This document shows, piece by piece, positions 15,963-25,299 of a stretch of DNA of 64,000 nt. Positions within the stretch are counted from its first letter, which is position 1. The number at the start of each line of letters is the position of its first letter. The position numbers and the translations under genes were made by a program. This DNA comes from Actinomyces vulturis (GTDB lineage Bacteria; Actinomycetota; Actinomycetes; Actinomycetales; Actinomycetaceae): assembly GCF_001687305.1 (NCBI RefSeq), contig NZ_KV700386.1:124001-188000 (forward strand). The letters run 5' to 3'. Under the pieces are notes generated by a model. That model saw nothing but the letters and a program-made list of their open reading frames with translations. It was not told the origin of the DNA and did no database searches.

Positions 15963-17750
15963 TCACTTTGGTGAAAGTAATGAGAGGTAAGCGCACGCAC
16001 TGTCCAAGTTCATCGTGCCCACATCTGGCAGACATTCACCGATCACACCTTGCGAATCAGCGTGATTACACACGGAGACCAGGCGTGTGCCCTCCTGCCA
16101 AATCCAACTGCTGAGCAATAACGTCTCTTCCGTGGTCGTTGGCCATCCCACACGCAGCGGCGGGTCCTCCACTGCAGCATTAGCGCATAACTCTTCCACC
16201 ACGGGACGCGGATCAGCACCAGGGTCACTGACGCCACTGGCCACAAGACGGCCAAAACGCACCACAATGAACTCCCAGCCACCGCTTTCGCGGCGACGAG
16301 CAGCCACGAGATGAGGAATGGAGAGCAACGTTCGTAAATGCTCAGCCCGGACCGCACCATGCAAATACATCTGCAACCGTTGTAGCCAGAGTTGAGCATC
16401 CTCGTAGCGTTCCTTCTGGCTTAACTTTGCCATCCTCGCCATCGTGGGCTCGACGACCAGGATCGCCTTCCCCTCACACGCTCCCCGAATCACGTTATCC
16501 CTGTACGTCAGCGAGGAAGCGTTAGCCGTATTTTTCGATGCTTCAAGCGCCGCAGCCTCGATAAGTCGCCGTGCTGACTGCGCTGCAGAGCGTTTCATGA
16601 ACGGTCCAATCACACCTCCTAGGTCCTGAATTTGAACCGTTGTGGCAGTGCTTAATCGTACCGATGACCCATACTCAACGAAGCGAATCCACGTAGTCGT
16701 CGTGGGACGCTTGGATTGACGATTGGCCACCGGGTCCGCCTCAGCGATACGGCGGACCTCGTGAACGCGCGCCTCAATCACTGTGGGGAACGTACGGTGA
16801 TCGATGCGGGAGGTGACAGGAATGATTTGTTTGACGCGGCGTCGTTTCTCTCCAGCAGTGAAATACGTGCGCACTCGCTGACGAAGATTATGAGAGGAAC
16901 CCACATAGAGAACCTCACCCGTGGCCGCAATGAATTCATATACACCGGGCTCTTGAGGAAGATCTCGAGCAAGAGGTGACTTCGAACGAATTGCCGGTGC
17001 CACGCGATCTTGAGCACGAGCAATGTCCTCCACATGCGTCACGCCTCGGCTGCCCAACTCAGCCAGAGCCGCATGCAGCACATCAACTGTCGCTTTTGCG
17101 TCATCCAGAGCACGGTGGGTAGGCGTAGTGGGAGAGCCAACAAGGCGCGCGAGCGTACCCAATTTATGGTTCGGAGTGAGGGTGCGGTCCCAGACTTTGC
17201 GCGCCAAAATGAGCGTATCAACCACCGGGGGCGCTGGCCATTCCAGACCGAATGCTTCGCATGCTGCACGCAAATGCCCCACATCAAAGCGAGCGTTATG
17301 AGCCACAAGAACGAGTGGTTTCTCCTGCACACCGCGAGTAGCCCACTGGCCAGAGAGAACCGTCGTCGGCTCACCGGTCGATAACTGACGCATCCACTCA
17401 AGGAATTCCCCCATCACCGCACGCAAATCCGTGGCCCTGGAGACCATGGCATTGGTGATACCGGTGAGCAAACTAATACGCGCGGGAATCACCGCGTGAG
17501 GATTACACAGTTCAGAGAACGTAGAGAGAATCTCTCCGCCTTGAACAGCAACGGCCCCAATTTCTGTAATGGCATCATCACCAGGAGGACCACCCGTCGT
17601 CTCTAAGTCCACCACGATAAAAAGGGCGTCATGAAGAGGCGTGCCCATCTCATCGAAGGAGGCTTGGTGCGCCACCGTCCCTGCCCGTTCTGAGTTACTT
17701 CTCCGGCTGGCCGAAGGCTGCTGGGAGGAGGGCAAGCGGGCTGAAGACAT
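15963..17750 (-). CDS. DEDDh exonuclease fused to GIY-YIG nuclease
   Basis: A 595-residue protein resembling M. tuberculosis Rv2191. Residues about 40-215 are a DnaQ-like 3'-5' exonuclease with Exo I VVDLETTGG, a central VAHNARFDVGHL and THRALDDAKATVDVL. Residues about 265-340 are a UvrC/Cho-like GIY-YIG domain (GVYEFIA, LYVGSSHNLRQRVRTYF). The remainder has no family I can name. Role: probably DNA repair, incising and trimming. The frame is open to 17918, but the ATG at 17750 is preferred because TACAGT lies 7 bases before it and homology begins soon after. Confidence 0.85.
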   Translation of the reverse strand: MSSARLPSSQQPSASRRSNSERAGTVAHQASFDEMGTPLHDALFIVVDLETTGGPPGDDAITEIGAVAVQGGEILSTFSELCNPHAVIPARISLLTGITNAMVSRATDLRAVMGEFLEWMRQLSTGEPTTVLSGQWATRGVQEKPLVLVAHNARFDVGHLRAACEAFGLEWPAPPVVDTLILARKVWDRTLTPNHKLGTLARLVGSPTTPTHRALDDAKATVDVLHAALAELGSRGVTHVEDIARAQDRVAPAIRSKSPLARDLPQEPGVYEFIAATGEVLYVGSSHNLRQRVRTYFTAGEKRRRVKQIIPVTSRIDHRTFPTVIEARVHEVRRIAEADPVANRQSKRPTTTTWIRFVEYGSSVRLSTATTVQIQDLGGVIGPFMKRSAAQSARRLIEAAALEASKNTANASSLTYRDNVIRGACEGKAILVVEPTMARMAKLSQKERYEDAQLWLQRLQMYLHGAVRAEHLRTLLSIPHLVAARRRESGGWEFIVVRFGRLVASGVSDPGADPRPVVEELCANAAVEDPPLRVGWPTTTEETLLLSSWIWQEGTRLVSVCNHADSQGVIGECLPDVGTMNLDSACAYLSLLSPK

Positions 17751-17757
17751 GACAAGC

Positions 17758-17763
17758 ACTGTA
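17758..17763 (-). promoter_or_regulatory. -10 hexamer TACAGT, leaderless exonuclease gene
   Basis: TACAGT on the minus strand, 7 bases before the ATG at 17750; no ribosome binding site. Confidence 0.5.
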
Positions 17764-17871
17764 AAACAGTGACGTAACCTGCGCGACGTTTGTGGGCAAC
17801 GAGTGCGTTGCGGCATTAAGGTAGTGCCATTACGAGTTGAGCTCACCCAAGCCAACACCGAAGGAGGCCCT

Positions 17872-18750
17872 GTGGGGTATCGAGGGATCAAGGCAACAGC
17901 CGGACCGGCGATCCACATGCTCTACCAGCCGTGGATTCGCGGTGAAGAGAACATTCCCGTGGAGGGGCCGGCCATCTTGGCATCTAACCACCTCGCGGTG
18001 ATTGACTCCTTCTTCCTTCCCCTCATGATTGAGCGTGAGGTGGCCTTCATTGGTAAGTCTGACTATTTCTCCGGCAAAGGCCTCAAAGGCTGGGCAGTCA
18101 AGAACTTTATGAAGACCGTGGGCACCATCCCCGTGGACCGCTCCGGCGGTAAGGCCAGCCAAGCCGCTCTCCAGGCTGGTATCGATCGACTCAACAACGG
18201 TGACTTGTTCGGTATCTACCCCGAAGGAACCCGCAGCCCCGATGGCCGCCTCTACCGTGGAAAGACCGGAGTGGCTCGCGTAGCGCTGGCCACTGGTGCC
18301 CCCGTTATTCCCGTAGCCATGATCGGCACCAACGTCGCCCAGCCAATCGGCAAAGCCATCCCCAAACTTCACCGCATTGGTGTGGTCATTGGTAAGCCTT
18401 TGGACTTTTCTCGCTATCACGGCATGGGTAATGATCGTTTCGTGCTACGTTCGATCACTGATGAGGTCATGTACTCCCTCATGGCGCTGTCCGGCCAGGA
18501 GTACGTGGACCTGTACGCCGCAGACGTGAAAAAAATGATGACGGTAGAAAAGAAGAGCGCGGACGAAGTGGTGGAGCAGATGCTCGCCCAGGTCGCCGCC
18601 TCCCGCCCCGCCGCGCCCACCATCGACGCTCCTGGTGGCCGCCCAGCTCCTGCTGCGCCACCGGATTACTCTGATGCCCCAGCAGATTCGGAACCTATCG
18701 AGTTGCCCACCGATCTGCCGTCTGACGACGCTGCATCGGCCGACAACTGA
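17872..18750 (+). CDS. plsC: 1-acyl-sn-glycerol-3-phosphate acyltransferase
   Basis: A 292-residue acyltransferase that makes phosphatidic acid at the membrane. Seen: catalytic HX4D (His40-Asp45 in SNHLAVIDSF), VPVDRSGGKA-like motif II (PVDRSGG), and motif III YPEGTRSPDGRLYRGKTG near 115. The C-terminal ~40 residues are Pro/Ala/Asp-rich and probably disordered. GTG at 17872 follows AAGGAGG closely and is preferred to the upstream ATG at 17803. Position upstream of aroG/pknL matches Rv2182c in M. tuberculosis. Confidence 0.9.
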   Translation: MGYRGIKATAGPAIHMLYQPWIRGEENIPVEGPAILASNHLAVIDSFFLPLMIEREVAFIGKSDYFSGKGLKGWAVKNFMKTVGTIPVDRSGGKASQAALQAGIDRLNNGDLFGIYPEGTRSPDGRLYRGKTGVARVALATGAPVIPVAMIGTNVAQPIGKAIPKLHRIGVVIGKPLDFSRYHGMGNDRFVLRSITDEVMYSLMALSGQEYVDLYAADVKKMMTVEKKSADEVVEQMLAQVAASRPAAPTIDAPGGRPAPAAPPDYSDAPADSEPIELPTDLPSDDAASADN

Positions 18751-18899
18751 TTTCCTCTCTTCTATTCTTGAGTTTTGTCATCAAGCGAACCTCGACGAGT
18801 TCTGACTGTAGAAACGTGACTTGCTTCGCGTAAACTGGGGGCAGCGTGTGCGCGCGTATCCTTGCACGCACATGAATCTCCATATGTGAAAGGTTGACG

Positions 18900-20129
18900 A
18901 TGTCTGTACGTCGCGTTGCTCTGCTCACCGCTGGTGGCTTTGCCCCCTGCCTGTCCGCCGCCGTTGGTGACCTCATTGAGCGTTACACCGAAGTGGCTCC
19001 CGAGGTAGAAATCATTGCCTACCAGTACGGCTACCACGGCCTGCTGACCGGCAACTACATCGTCATCGATGAAGAAGCCCGCAAGAATGCCGGCATCCTT
19101 CGCGACTTCGGTGGCTCTCCCATCGGTAACTCTCGCGTTAAGCTCACCAACGCCAAGAACCTCGTTGAGCGTGGCCTGGTTGAAGAAGGTGTTGACCCCC
19201 TCCAGTTCGCCGCTGAACAGTTGCGTAAGGACGGTGTGGATGTCCTTCACACCATCGGTGGCGATGACACCAACACTACCGCCGCTGACCTGGCTGCCTA
19301 CCTCAAGGAAAACGACTACGATCTCACCGTCGTGGGCCTGCCCAAGACCATCGATAATGACGTGGTGCCCATCCGCCAGTCCTTGGGTGCATGGACCGCA
19401 GCCGAAGAAGGCGCCGGATTTGCGTTCAACGTCATCGGCGAGCACCGCTCCAACCCCCGCATGCTCATCGTTCACGAGTGCATGGGCCGTAACTGTGGCT
19501 ACCTCACCGCTGCAACCGCTTTGAAGTACCGCGAAATCCTTGACACCAAGACCTTCGCTCCTTCCCTTGGCCTGACTAAGGAACGCTGGGACGTGCACGG
19601 CGTGTTCCTGCCCGAAATGAAGCTTGACCTGGCTGCAGAAGCCAAGCGCCTCAAGGCTGTCATGGATGAGCAGGGCAACGTCAACATTTTCCTGTCCGAA
19701 GGTGCAGGCGTTCCTGAAATCATCGCTGAGATGGAAGCCGCTGGTCAGGAAGTCCAGCGTGACCCCTTCGGTCACGTCAAGCTTGACACCATCAACCCCG
19801 GCCAGTGGTTTGCTAAGCAGTTCGCTGAACTCGTTGGCGCTGAAAAGGTCATGGTTCAGAAGTCTGGCTACTATTCACGTGCCGCACACGCCAACCAGGA
19901 AGACCTGGACCTCATTAAGGAAATGTGTGACATGGCCGTTGACTGCGCACTGCGCGGAGAAGCCGGTGTGATTGGCCAGGATGAGGAGAACGGCGACAAG
20001 CTTACCGCTATTCCGTTCCCCCGCATCGCCGGTGGCAAGCCCTTCGACATCTCCCAGAAGTGGTTCACTGACATGATGGCTGAAATCGGTCAGGAAGTGG
20101 TCGCTGCTGAGGTCAGCGCCGAACACTGA
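18900..20129 (+). CDS. pfp: PPi-type 6-phosphofructokinase
   Basis: A 409-residue phosphofructokinase, phosphorylating fructose 6-phosphate in glycolysis. The motif GGDDTN (Gly120-Gly121-Asp122-Asp123) carries the second Asp that in this superfamily goes with pyrophosphate rather than ATP as phosphoryl donor. PKTIDND (149-155, catalytic Asp) and MGRNCGYLTA (fructose 6-phosphate site) are also seen. A PPi enzyme works reversibly, saving ATP in fermenters. AAAGG precedes the ATG at 18900; an ATG two codons upstream is in frame. A strong terminator follows, so it is monocistronic. Donor specificity is inferred from one residue. Confidence 0.87.
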   Translation: MSVRRVALLTAGGFAPCLSAAVGDLIERYTEVAPEVEIIAYQYGYHGLLTGNYIVIDEEARKNAGILRDFGGSPIGNSRVKLTNAKNLVERGLVEEGVDPLQFAAEQLRKDGVDVLHTIGGDDTNTTAADLAAYLKENDYDLTVVGLPKTIDNDVVPIRQSLGAWTAAEEGAGFAFNVIGEHRSNPRMLIVHECMGRNCGYLTAATALKYREILDTKTFAPSLGLTKERWDVHGVFLPEMKLDLAAEAKRLKAVMDEQGNVNIFLSEGAGVPEIIAEMEAAGQEVQRDPFGHVKLDTINPGQWFAKQFAELVGAEKVMVQKSGYYSRAAHANQEDLDLIKEMCDMAVDCALRGEAGVIGQDEENGDKLTAIPFPRIAGGKPFDISQKWFTDMMAEIGQEVVAAEVSAEH

Positions 20130-20151
20130 TTCTCAGTTTTCTCTTTAATTA

Positions 20152-20200
20152 TCAAGAGGCTGCGGCAGAACTCATCAGGTGTTCTGCCGCAGCCTCTTGA
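20152..20200 (+). terminator. Terminator after pfp
   Basis: Perfect 20-bp stem (20152-20171 with 20181-20200), 9-base loop, followed by a T-rich stretch, 22 bases after the stop codon. Confidence 0.88.
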
Positions 20201-20443
20201 TTGTGGTTTTGCCGGGCTTGAGGACGTGGCTCACATATCAGATACCTGTGATGGGTCCAGAATGATCAGGAGCGGGGGGGGGAAAGAGTCGAATGATCGG
20301 GGGAGAGCCAAATATCATTCGGGTATCTGCCATGGAAGTCGGTGAGATTCCTCTATTTCGTGCGAGTTGTGTGTGAACGACCTGAGGTTTTTGGCAGAGT
20401 TTCGCCAACACATGTGAACTATTGAATTAACGTAGTGGCGCAT

Positions 20444-20449
20444 TAGTGT
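20444..20449 (+). promoter_or_regulatory. Promoter of aroG, leaderless
   Basis: TAGTGT ends 6 bases before the GTG at 20456. TTGAAT at 20422-20427 is a possible -35 with 16-base spacing. Confidence 0.6.
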
Positions 20450-20455
20450 CTTGCC

Positions 20456-21847
20456 GTGCGCTACGCTTGGTCAGTGATGATTGACGCAACTTCTTCTCGT
20501 GCAACGGCCGGAACTTCTAATGCTCAGCAGGACATGCCTTCATGGCGTGAACGTCCCGCATTCCAGCAGCCCTCCTATCCGGACCTCGCACACCTCAACA
20601 CCGTAGTTGCTGACCTCCGTAGCCGCCCGCCTCTCGTCTTTGCTGGTGAGGTCGACTCCCTGCGCCAGCGTATGGCTCAGGTCGAACAAGGACAGGCCTT
20701 CGCCCTCATGGGTGGAGACTGCGCAGAATCATTCATCCAGTCCTCCGCAGACAATATTCGTCTCAAAGTCCAGACCATCCTCCAGATGGCCGCGGTTCTC
20801 ACTTATGGTGCCTCTATGCCTGTGGTCAAGATCGGACGCATGGCAGGCCAGTATGCTAAGCCTCGCTCCAGTGACACTGAAACTCGTGACGGGGTAACAC
20901 TTCCTGCTTACCGTGGTGACTGCGTCAACGGCTATAACTTCACCAAAGAATGTCGTACCCCCGACCCTGACCGCATGCTTGATGCCTACCTGCGTGCAGG
21001 TACCACCCTCAATCTTATTCGCGCTTTCACTATGGGTGGTTACGCTGATTTACGTGAAGTGCATTCTTGGAACCGTGGCTTTACCGCGAATCCCGCGTAC
21101 TCACGTTTTGAGACCCTGGCTGCTGAACTGGATCGTGCCATGCGATTCATGGATGCGGCCGGTGTGGACTTCGATGCACTCAGCCGCGTGGAATTCTTCT
21201 CCTCTCACGAAGCACTGCTTCTCGAATATGAAGACGCTATGATTCGTGAAGACTCCCGCTCCGGTCGCCTCTATGACACGTCTGCTCACTTCTTGTGGGT
21301 AGGCGAACGCACCCGTGGTGCCGACGACGCACACGTCACCTTGCTGCGCGGAGTCACCAACCCTGTGGGAGTGAAGATTGGTCCCGATGCGGCTCCCAGT
21401 GATCTCATCGCACTGATGGATCGGCTTAACCCCAATGGCGAGTCTGGCCGCCTGACCTTCATTACTCGCATGGGGGCACACCGTATCGACGATGCACTGC
21501 CTGCTCTTGTCGAAGCCGTGAAGGCTGATGGCCGCCCCGTCTCCTGGATGACTGATCCCATGCACGGCAACACGATCATGAGTGATACGGGCTATAAGAC
21601 CCGCAATTTTGCCACTATTCTGGATGAAATCCGGTCCTTCTTCCGTGTTCACCAGTCCTTGGGTACTGTCCCCGGCGGCATCCATGTAGAACTTACTGGT
21701 GATGATGTCACCGAATGTATCGGTGGTGGAGAGTCCATTTCTGAGACCGCGCTAGCTGAGCGCTACGAAACCCTTGTGGATCCGCGCCTGAACCACCAGC
21801 AGTCGCTTGAAGTAGCCTTCGAAGTGGCCGAAATGTTGCGTGGCTAA
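20456..21847 (+). CDS. aroG: 3-deoxy-7-phosphoheptulonate synthase, class II
   Basis: A 463-residue plant-type (class II) DAHP synthase that condenses PEP and erythrose 4-phosphate, the first step of the shikimate pathway. Seen: ALMGGDCAESF near 85, RMAGQYAKPRSSDTE near 128, FSSHEALLLEYEDA, and the C-terminal WMTDPMHGNT (metal His) with HVELTGDDVTEC. Length fits the AroAII family. The GTG at 20456 follows a leaderless promoter; an internal ATG is at codon 8. A neighbour of pknL as in M. tuberculosis. Confidence 0.95.
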   Translation: MRYAWSVMIDATSSRATAGTSNAQQDMPSWRERPAFQQPSYPDLAHLNTVVADLRSRPPLVFAGEVDSLRQRMAQVEQGQAFALMGGDCAESFIQSSADNIRLKVQTILQMAAVLTYGASMPVVKIGRMAGQYAKPRSSDTETRDGVTLPAYRGDCVNGYNFTKECRTPDPDRMLDAYLRAGTTLNLIRAFTMGGYADLREVHSWNRGFTANPAYSRFETLAAELDRAMRFMDAAGVDFDALSRVEFFSSHEALLLEYEDAMIREDSRSGRLYDTSAHFLWVGERTRGADDAHVTLLRGVTNPVGVKIGPDAAPSDLIALMDRLNPNGESGRLTFITRMGAHRIDDALPALVEAVKADGRPVSWMTDPMHGNTIMSDTGYKTRNFATILDEIRSFFRVHQSLGTVPGGIHVELTGDDVTECIGGGESISETALAERYETLVDPRLNHQQSLEVAFEVAEMLRG

Positions 21848-21864
21848 TGCCAAGTGTGCCAAAA

Positions 21865-21902
21865 ACTAGGGGGCCGGGTTATGTAACCTGGCCCCCACTA
21901 GT
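21865..21902. terminator. Bidirectional terminator aroG / pknL
   Basis: About 16-bp stem with one G-T pair and a one-base bulge, loop ATGT, followed by TTTT, between convergent genes. Confidence 0.8.
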
Positions 21903-21913
21903 TTTACGTTCTG

Positions 21914-24091
21914 TTACACCACCTGCAAGGTGATGGTGGATCCACGCTTGACCATGGTCCCGGCTTCAGGCGTGGTGCCACGTGCCGTGCCGAAAATTCC
22001 ACCCAGAATACGTTCTGTGGTGACAGTGAAACCAGCATCTTCAAGGATCTTCGTAGCTTCAGATTCTTGCTTACCGGTGATGTCTGGGATGGCGACCATT
22101 TCCGGTCCCTTGGAAATGACAAGGTTCACGCTGTCACCTTTAAAAGCATTGTCTTGACCGGCAGCCGGGGTAGACGAAATGACAGAACCCTGAGGAACTG
22201 TGTCACTGAATTCTTCAGTGACAGTTCCTACGCTTAAGTGAGCATCGGTGAGTAACTGGCTAGCTTCATCACGAGTTTTACCCGCAACATCAGGGACGCT
22301 TACAGGTTGGCGCCCTTGAGAAACTACCAAATCAACTGGGGAGTCGTGATTAACACTTGTGCCTGTGTCAGGAGAGGAGGAAATTACGGACCCAGAGGGA
22401 ACGGTGTCTGAATATTCCTGAGTCTTCTCTCCAGTAACAAGACCTGCTTGCTTGAGTGTTTCTTCGGCGTCGGCCACATTCATTCCGGTTAGCGCAGGAA
22501 CCACGCGTTGTTCCACTCCTTGTGAAATGAGCGGAATAATGACGCGCTCTTTTTTGACTTTGTCCCCATGCGTGGGGTTTGTTGAGATGACTTGTCCTTG
22601 AGGAATCTCATCAGAATAGGCTTGGTTGGGTTCCCCCCAGGTCAGCCCCGCGGATTCAATTATTTTTTGGGCTTCACCAGCACTCATGCCCCGAACATCG
22701 GGAACAGTAATACGAAGGCCTGGTCCGAAGAACATGTACCAGTAGCCACCACCGCCTGCTGCTGAAAACACCAGAAGAAGCGCCATAACCCATGCGATGA
22801 GTGAACGACGCGAGGTCTTCCTACCTTCATCTTGCTCGCCAGGAGAAGACACAGTTGCAGGTAAATTCGAGGAATCGGGAGTGATGTGTTGGCGCTTGGA
22901 AGCGTGACGAACCTGAGTGGTGGCGTTGGTTGAGAACTCCTCGGTATTCGCACGAACCGCACCGATTGGAAGACTGACTGTGTGCGTACCCGCGTGGGGG
23001 ACTGGGCGAATGGGGGATAACGCCTCATTGTCCGCATGTGGACTCGTGTCTGCGGAGATGGCATTCGTGTCGCTGTGATTGACATGAGTAGAAGAACTTG
23101 TAGAGGGCAATAAGATTCCCGCGCCCCCCACAGTGGGGATTACGTCGCGGCTGACAGCAGCGGGGGAGTGAGCCTTGAGGGCGTCGGGCATGGCCCGTGT
23201 TATGTTCGGCCGGTGAGGATGAACGCTTGGTGCGCGAATAGCTAAATGTTCAGGTTCCAAAGTGTCGCGGCATGCGCGTAGCAAGGCCAAAGCACTATCG
23301 GCATCACTTGGACGGTGTTCAGGATTGCGAGCAGTCAGCGAAGCGACGAGTTCGTCAATCTCTCCAGGAAGACCGGGCACTAGAGTACTGGGTGCAGGAA
23401 CGTCTTCATGGACCGTCTTATACACGATATGAATAGGGATATCGCCAGCAAACGGTTGGGTTCCAGTGAGCATCTCGTAGAGAACCACACCCACAGCAAA
23501 CACGTCAGCCCGAGGACCGCTGACTCCTTGCTCAATCACTTCAGGAGCAAGATAAGCGACAGTTCCCAGCACATGACCAGAAGATGACTGTGTAGCTTCA
23601 GTAACTGCACGGGCCAAACCAAAATCAGCTACTTTCGGAACAGAAGCATCGTCGGGGAGAAGAACGTTCTCCGGTTTAATGTCACGGTGAACCAGCCCAG
23701 CACGATGTGCCGCACCTAGAGGACGAAGAATATCCGCGGTAAAGGTCAAGGCTTCCTTGACGCTCAGTGGCCCATCGTTAATCAGGTCGCGCAGAGTCTT
23801 GCCTTCAACAAACTCCATGACAAGGTAACTCAGACCCTCAACAGTACCTTGGTCATAGACCGCAACTACGCCAGGATTGGATAGCCGTGCGGCTGCTCGA
23901 GCTTCACGGCGGAAGCGAGCAACGAAGCCGTCAGAATCAGCCAGATGGGGATGCATGATCTTCATTGCCACAGTGCGATCCAGGCGTCGGTCATGGGCAC
24001 GATAGACGGTAGCCATACCGCCTCGTGCAACGTGGGAGACCACCTCATAACGAGAGTCGATCACCCGACCAAGAAAAGAATCACGAACCAC
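21914..24091 (-). CDS. pknL: Ser/Thr protein kinase with four PASTA domains
   Basis: A 725-residue membrane kinase. Residues 12-275 are a eukaryotic-type kinase: glycine loop ARGGMATVY, Lys44, HRDIKPEN catalytic loop, DFGLA, and an activation segment with LGTVAYLAPE. A Ser/Thr-rich juxtamembrane stretch follows, then one membrane helix at about 434-455, then four extracellular PASTA repeats of about 65 residues each (VPDVRGMSAGEA, VPALTGMNVADA, VPDVAGKTRDEA, IPDITGKQESEA), which bind peptidoglycan fragments in relatives. Order aroG-pknL-idsA identifies it as PknL rather than PknB. GTG at 24091 follows TAGAAT by 6 bases. Confidence 0.9.
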   Translation of the reverse strand: MVRDSFLGRVIDSRYEVVSHVARGGMATVYRAHDRRLDRTVAMKIMHPHLADSDGFVARFRREARAAARLSNPGVVAVYDQGTVEGLSYLVMEFVEGKTLRDLINDGPLSVKEALTFTADILRPLGAAHRAGLVHRDIKPENVLLPDDASVPKVADFGLARAVTEATQSSSGHVLGTVAYLAPEVIEQGVSGPRADVFAVGVVLYEMLTGTQPFAGDIPIHIVYKTVHEDVPAPSTLVPGLPGEIDELVASLTARNPEHRPSDADSALALLRACRDTLEPEHLAIRAPSVHPHRPNITRAMPDALKAHSPAAVSRDVIPTVGGAGILLPSTSSSTHVNHSDTNAISADTSPHADNEALSPIRPVPHAGTHTVSLPIGAVRANTEEFSTNATTQVRHASKRQHITPDSSNLPATVSSPGEQDEGRKTSRRSLIAWVMALLLVFSAAGGGGYWYMFFGPGLRITVPDVRGMSAGEAQKIIESAGLTWGEPNQAYSDEIPQGQVISTNPTHGDKVKKERVIIPLISQGVEQRVVPALTGMNVADAEETLKQAGLVTGEKTQEYSDTVPSGSVISSSPDTGTSVNHDSPVDLVVSQGRQPVSVPDVAGKTRDEASQLLTDAHLSVGTVTEEFSDTVPQGSVISSTPAAGQDNAFKGDSVNLVISKGPEMVAIPDITGKQESEATKILEDAGFTVTTERILGGIFGTARGTTPEAGTMVKRGSTITLQVV

Positions 24092-24097
24092 GCCATG

Positions 24098-24103
24098 ATT
24101 CTA
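24098..24103 (-). promoter_or_regulatory. -10 hexamer TAGAAT, leaderless pknL
   Basis: TAGAAT on the minus strand ends 6 bases before the GTG at 24091. No ribosome binding site. Confidence 0.58.
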
Positions 24104-24165
24104 CGGGTCTTCACTAAAGGCTCAGACTAGGCGCGCAGGACGTGCCGATCAGAAGGCAGTCCCTA

Positions 24166-25287
24166 TTAGAACTGCCGCGAAGTTAACGCGTCAGTCAGGG
24201 CTAGTAGGTCAGACTTCACCGGGGAGATAAAGACTGAGTTTGCCTCAATTGCCTCGCGAGCCTGAGTCACATAAGACTCAATAAGATCCTCATGCGCCTG
24301 GCGAGCCCCGCACTGCTCAATCAAGGTACGCACATCCATCACACTGTTCTCCGACGCAGCACGGTCACCAACCACACTCATCACGTCAAAACGTTGGTCT
24401 GGATGTAATCGTGCCAAAGTCAGAGCAAGCAACGCCGTGCGCTTGCCTTCACGAATGTCGTCACCAGCAGGTTTTCCTGTTTGTTCTGGGTTGCCAAAAA
24501 CACCCAGGTCATCATCACGCAACTGAAATGCGATACCCAGTGGGTCAAGACATGACATAACGTCGTCAGCGGCAGTGACGGAGGATAGACGGTAGCCACC
24601 TAGCGCCATGCCGATCATGATGGGGCGTGTGACGGAATATCGAGCAGACTTATATACCGCGATGTGAAGAGCCTGCTTTAGCATGTCTCGAGGATCACCT
24701 TCAGGTTCCACTTGGTTACGTACGTCAAGATACTGACCCACGGCAACTTCTTCAGTCATGGAGGCAAAAGCGTGGAGGGCTTCCATTCCCGTCTCGGGTG
24801 AATCGCAGTGAGTTATCGCTTGGCTAGCCAGGACATGGGCCCGGGACAAAAGAAGGTCGCCACTGAGGATCGCTGCATCGCTGCCAAATGAATCGCTTTG
24901 TCCAGCGAGATGTTTTTCAGTATGGAGGGTACTGGCGTGGATGTGGAAAGCGGGAAGTCCACGGCGGGTTAAGGCCCCATCCATGACGTCATCATGAACC
25001 AGCGCACTGGCTTGGTACATCTCAATGGCTGCGGCCATCATTAACGGCGCCTGCTGACTAAGCGCTGACAGATAATCGTCACCCGCTGAGCAGTTTGCAT
25101 AGCCCACGGCGCACAGTAGCCCGCGCATGCGTTTGCCGCCTTGAAGTAGTGCACCGATGGCATCAATAAATTCTTCGCGAACCCAGGGGAGGTGATCGTA
25201 GGAGGAGGTGAGCGACTGATGGCAAGCCGATAACTCGGCGTCGATCAGTGGGCGAAGTGCACTCAGATGCTCAGGAATAGGGGCCAT
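24166..25287 (-). CDS. idsA: Polyprenyl diphosphate synthase
   Basis: A 373-residue trans-isoprenyl diphosphate synthase, elongating allylic diphosphates with isopentenyl diphosphate to supply quinone, carotenoid or polyprenol chains. Seen: GGKRMRG, the first aspartate motif in LVHDDVMDGALTRRG, VAVGQYLDV, and the second aspartate motif FQLRDDDLGVFGN followed by GDDIREGKRTALL. Chain length cannot be read. It lies 74 bases upstream of pknL on the same strand. The ATG at 25287 follows TATTCT by 6 bases, without a ribosome binding site. Confidence 0.9.
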   Translation of the reverse strand: MAPIPEHLSALRPLIDAELSACHQSLTSSYDHLPWVREEFIDAIGALLQGGKRMRGLLCAVGYANCSAGDDYLSALSQQAPLMMAAAIEMYQASALVHDDVMDGALTRRGLPAFHIHASTLHTEKHLAGQSDSFGSDAAILSGDLLLSRAHVLASQAITHCDSPETGMEALHAFASMTEEVAVGQYLDVRNQVEPEGDPRDMLKQALHIAVYKSARYSVTRPIMIGMALGGYRLSSVTAADDVMSCLDPLGIAFQLRDDDLGVFGNPEQTGKPAGDDIREGKRTALLALTLARLHPDQRFDVMSVVGDRAASENSVMDVRTLIEQCGARQAHEDLIESYVTQAREAIEANSVFISPVKSDLLALTDALTSRQF

Positions 25288-25293
25288 GGGAGA

Positions 25294-25299
25294 AGAATA
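25294..25299 (-). promoter_or_regulatory. -10 hexamer TATTCT, leaderless idsA
   Basis: TATTCT on the minus strand ends 6 bases before the ATG at 25287. Confidence 0.58.

Larger units (their letters stand above)
20130..20455. other. Intergenic region pfp-aroG
   Basis: Holds the pfp terminator (20152-20200), a run of nine G at 20274-20282, three copies of GAATGAT (20260-20266, 20291-20297 and inverted at 20314-20320), and the aroG promoter just before 20456. The rest shows no open frame worth calling. Confidence 0.5.

Noticed and set aside
18762-19775. 337-codon minus-strand frame opposite pfp
   Set aside because: Antisense shadow of the phosphofructokinase gene; composition follows the complementary codons.
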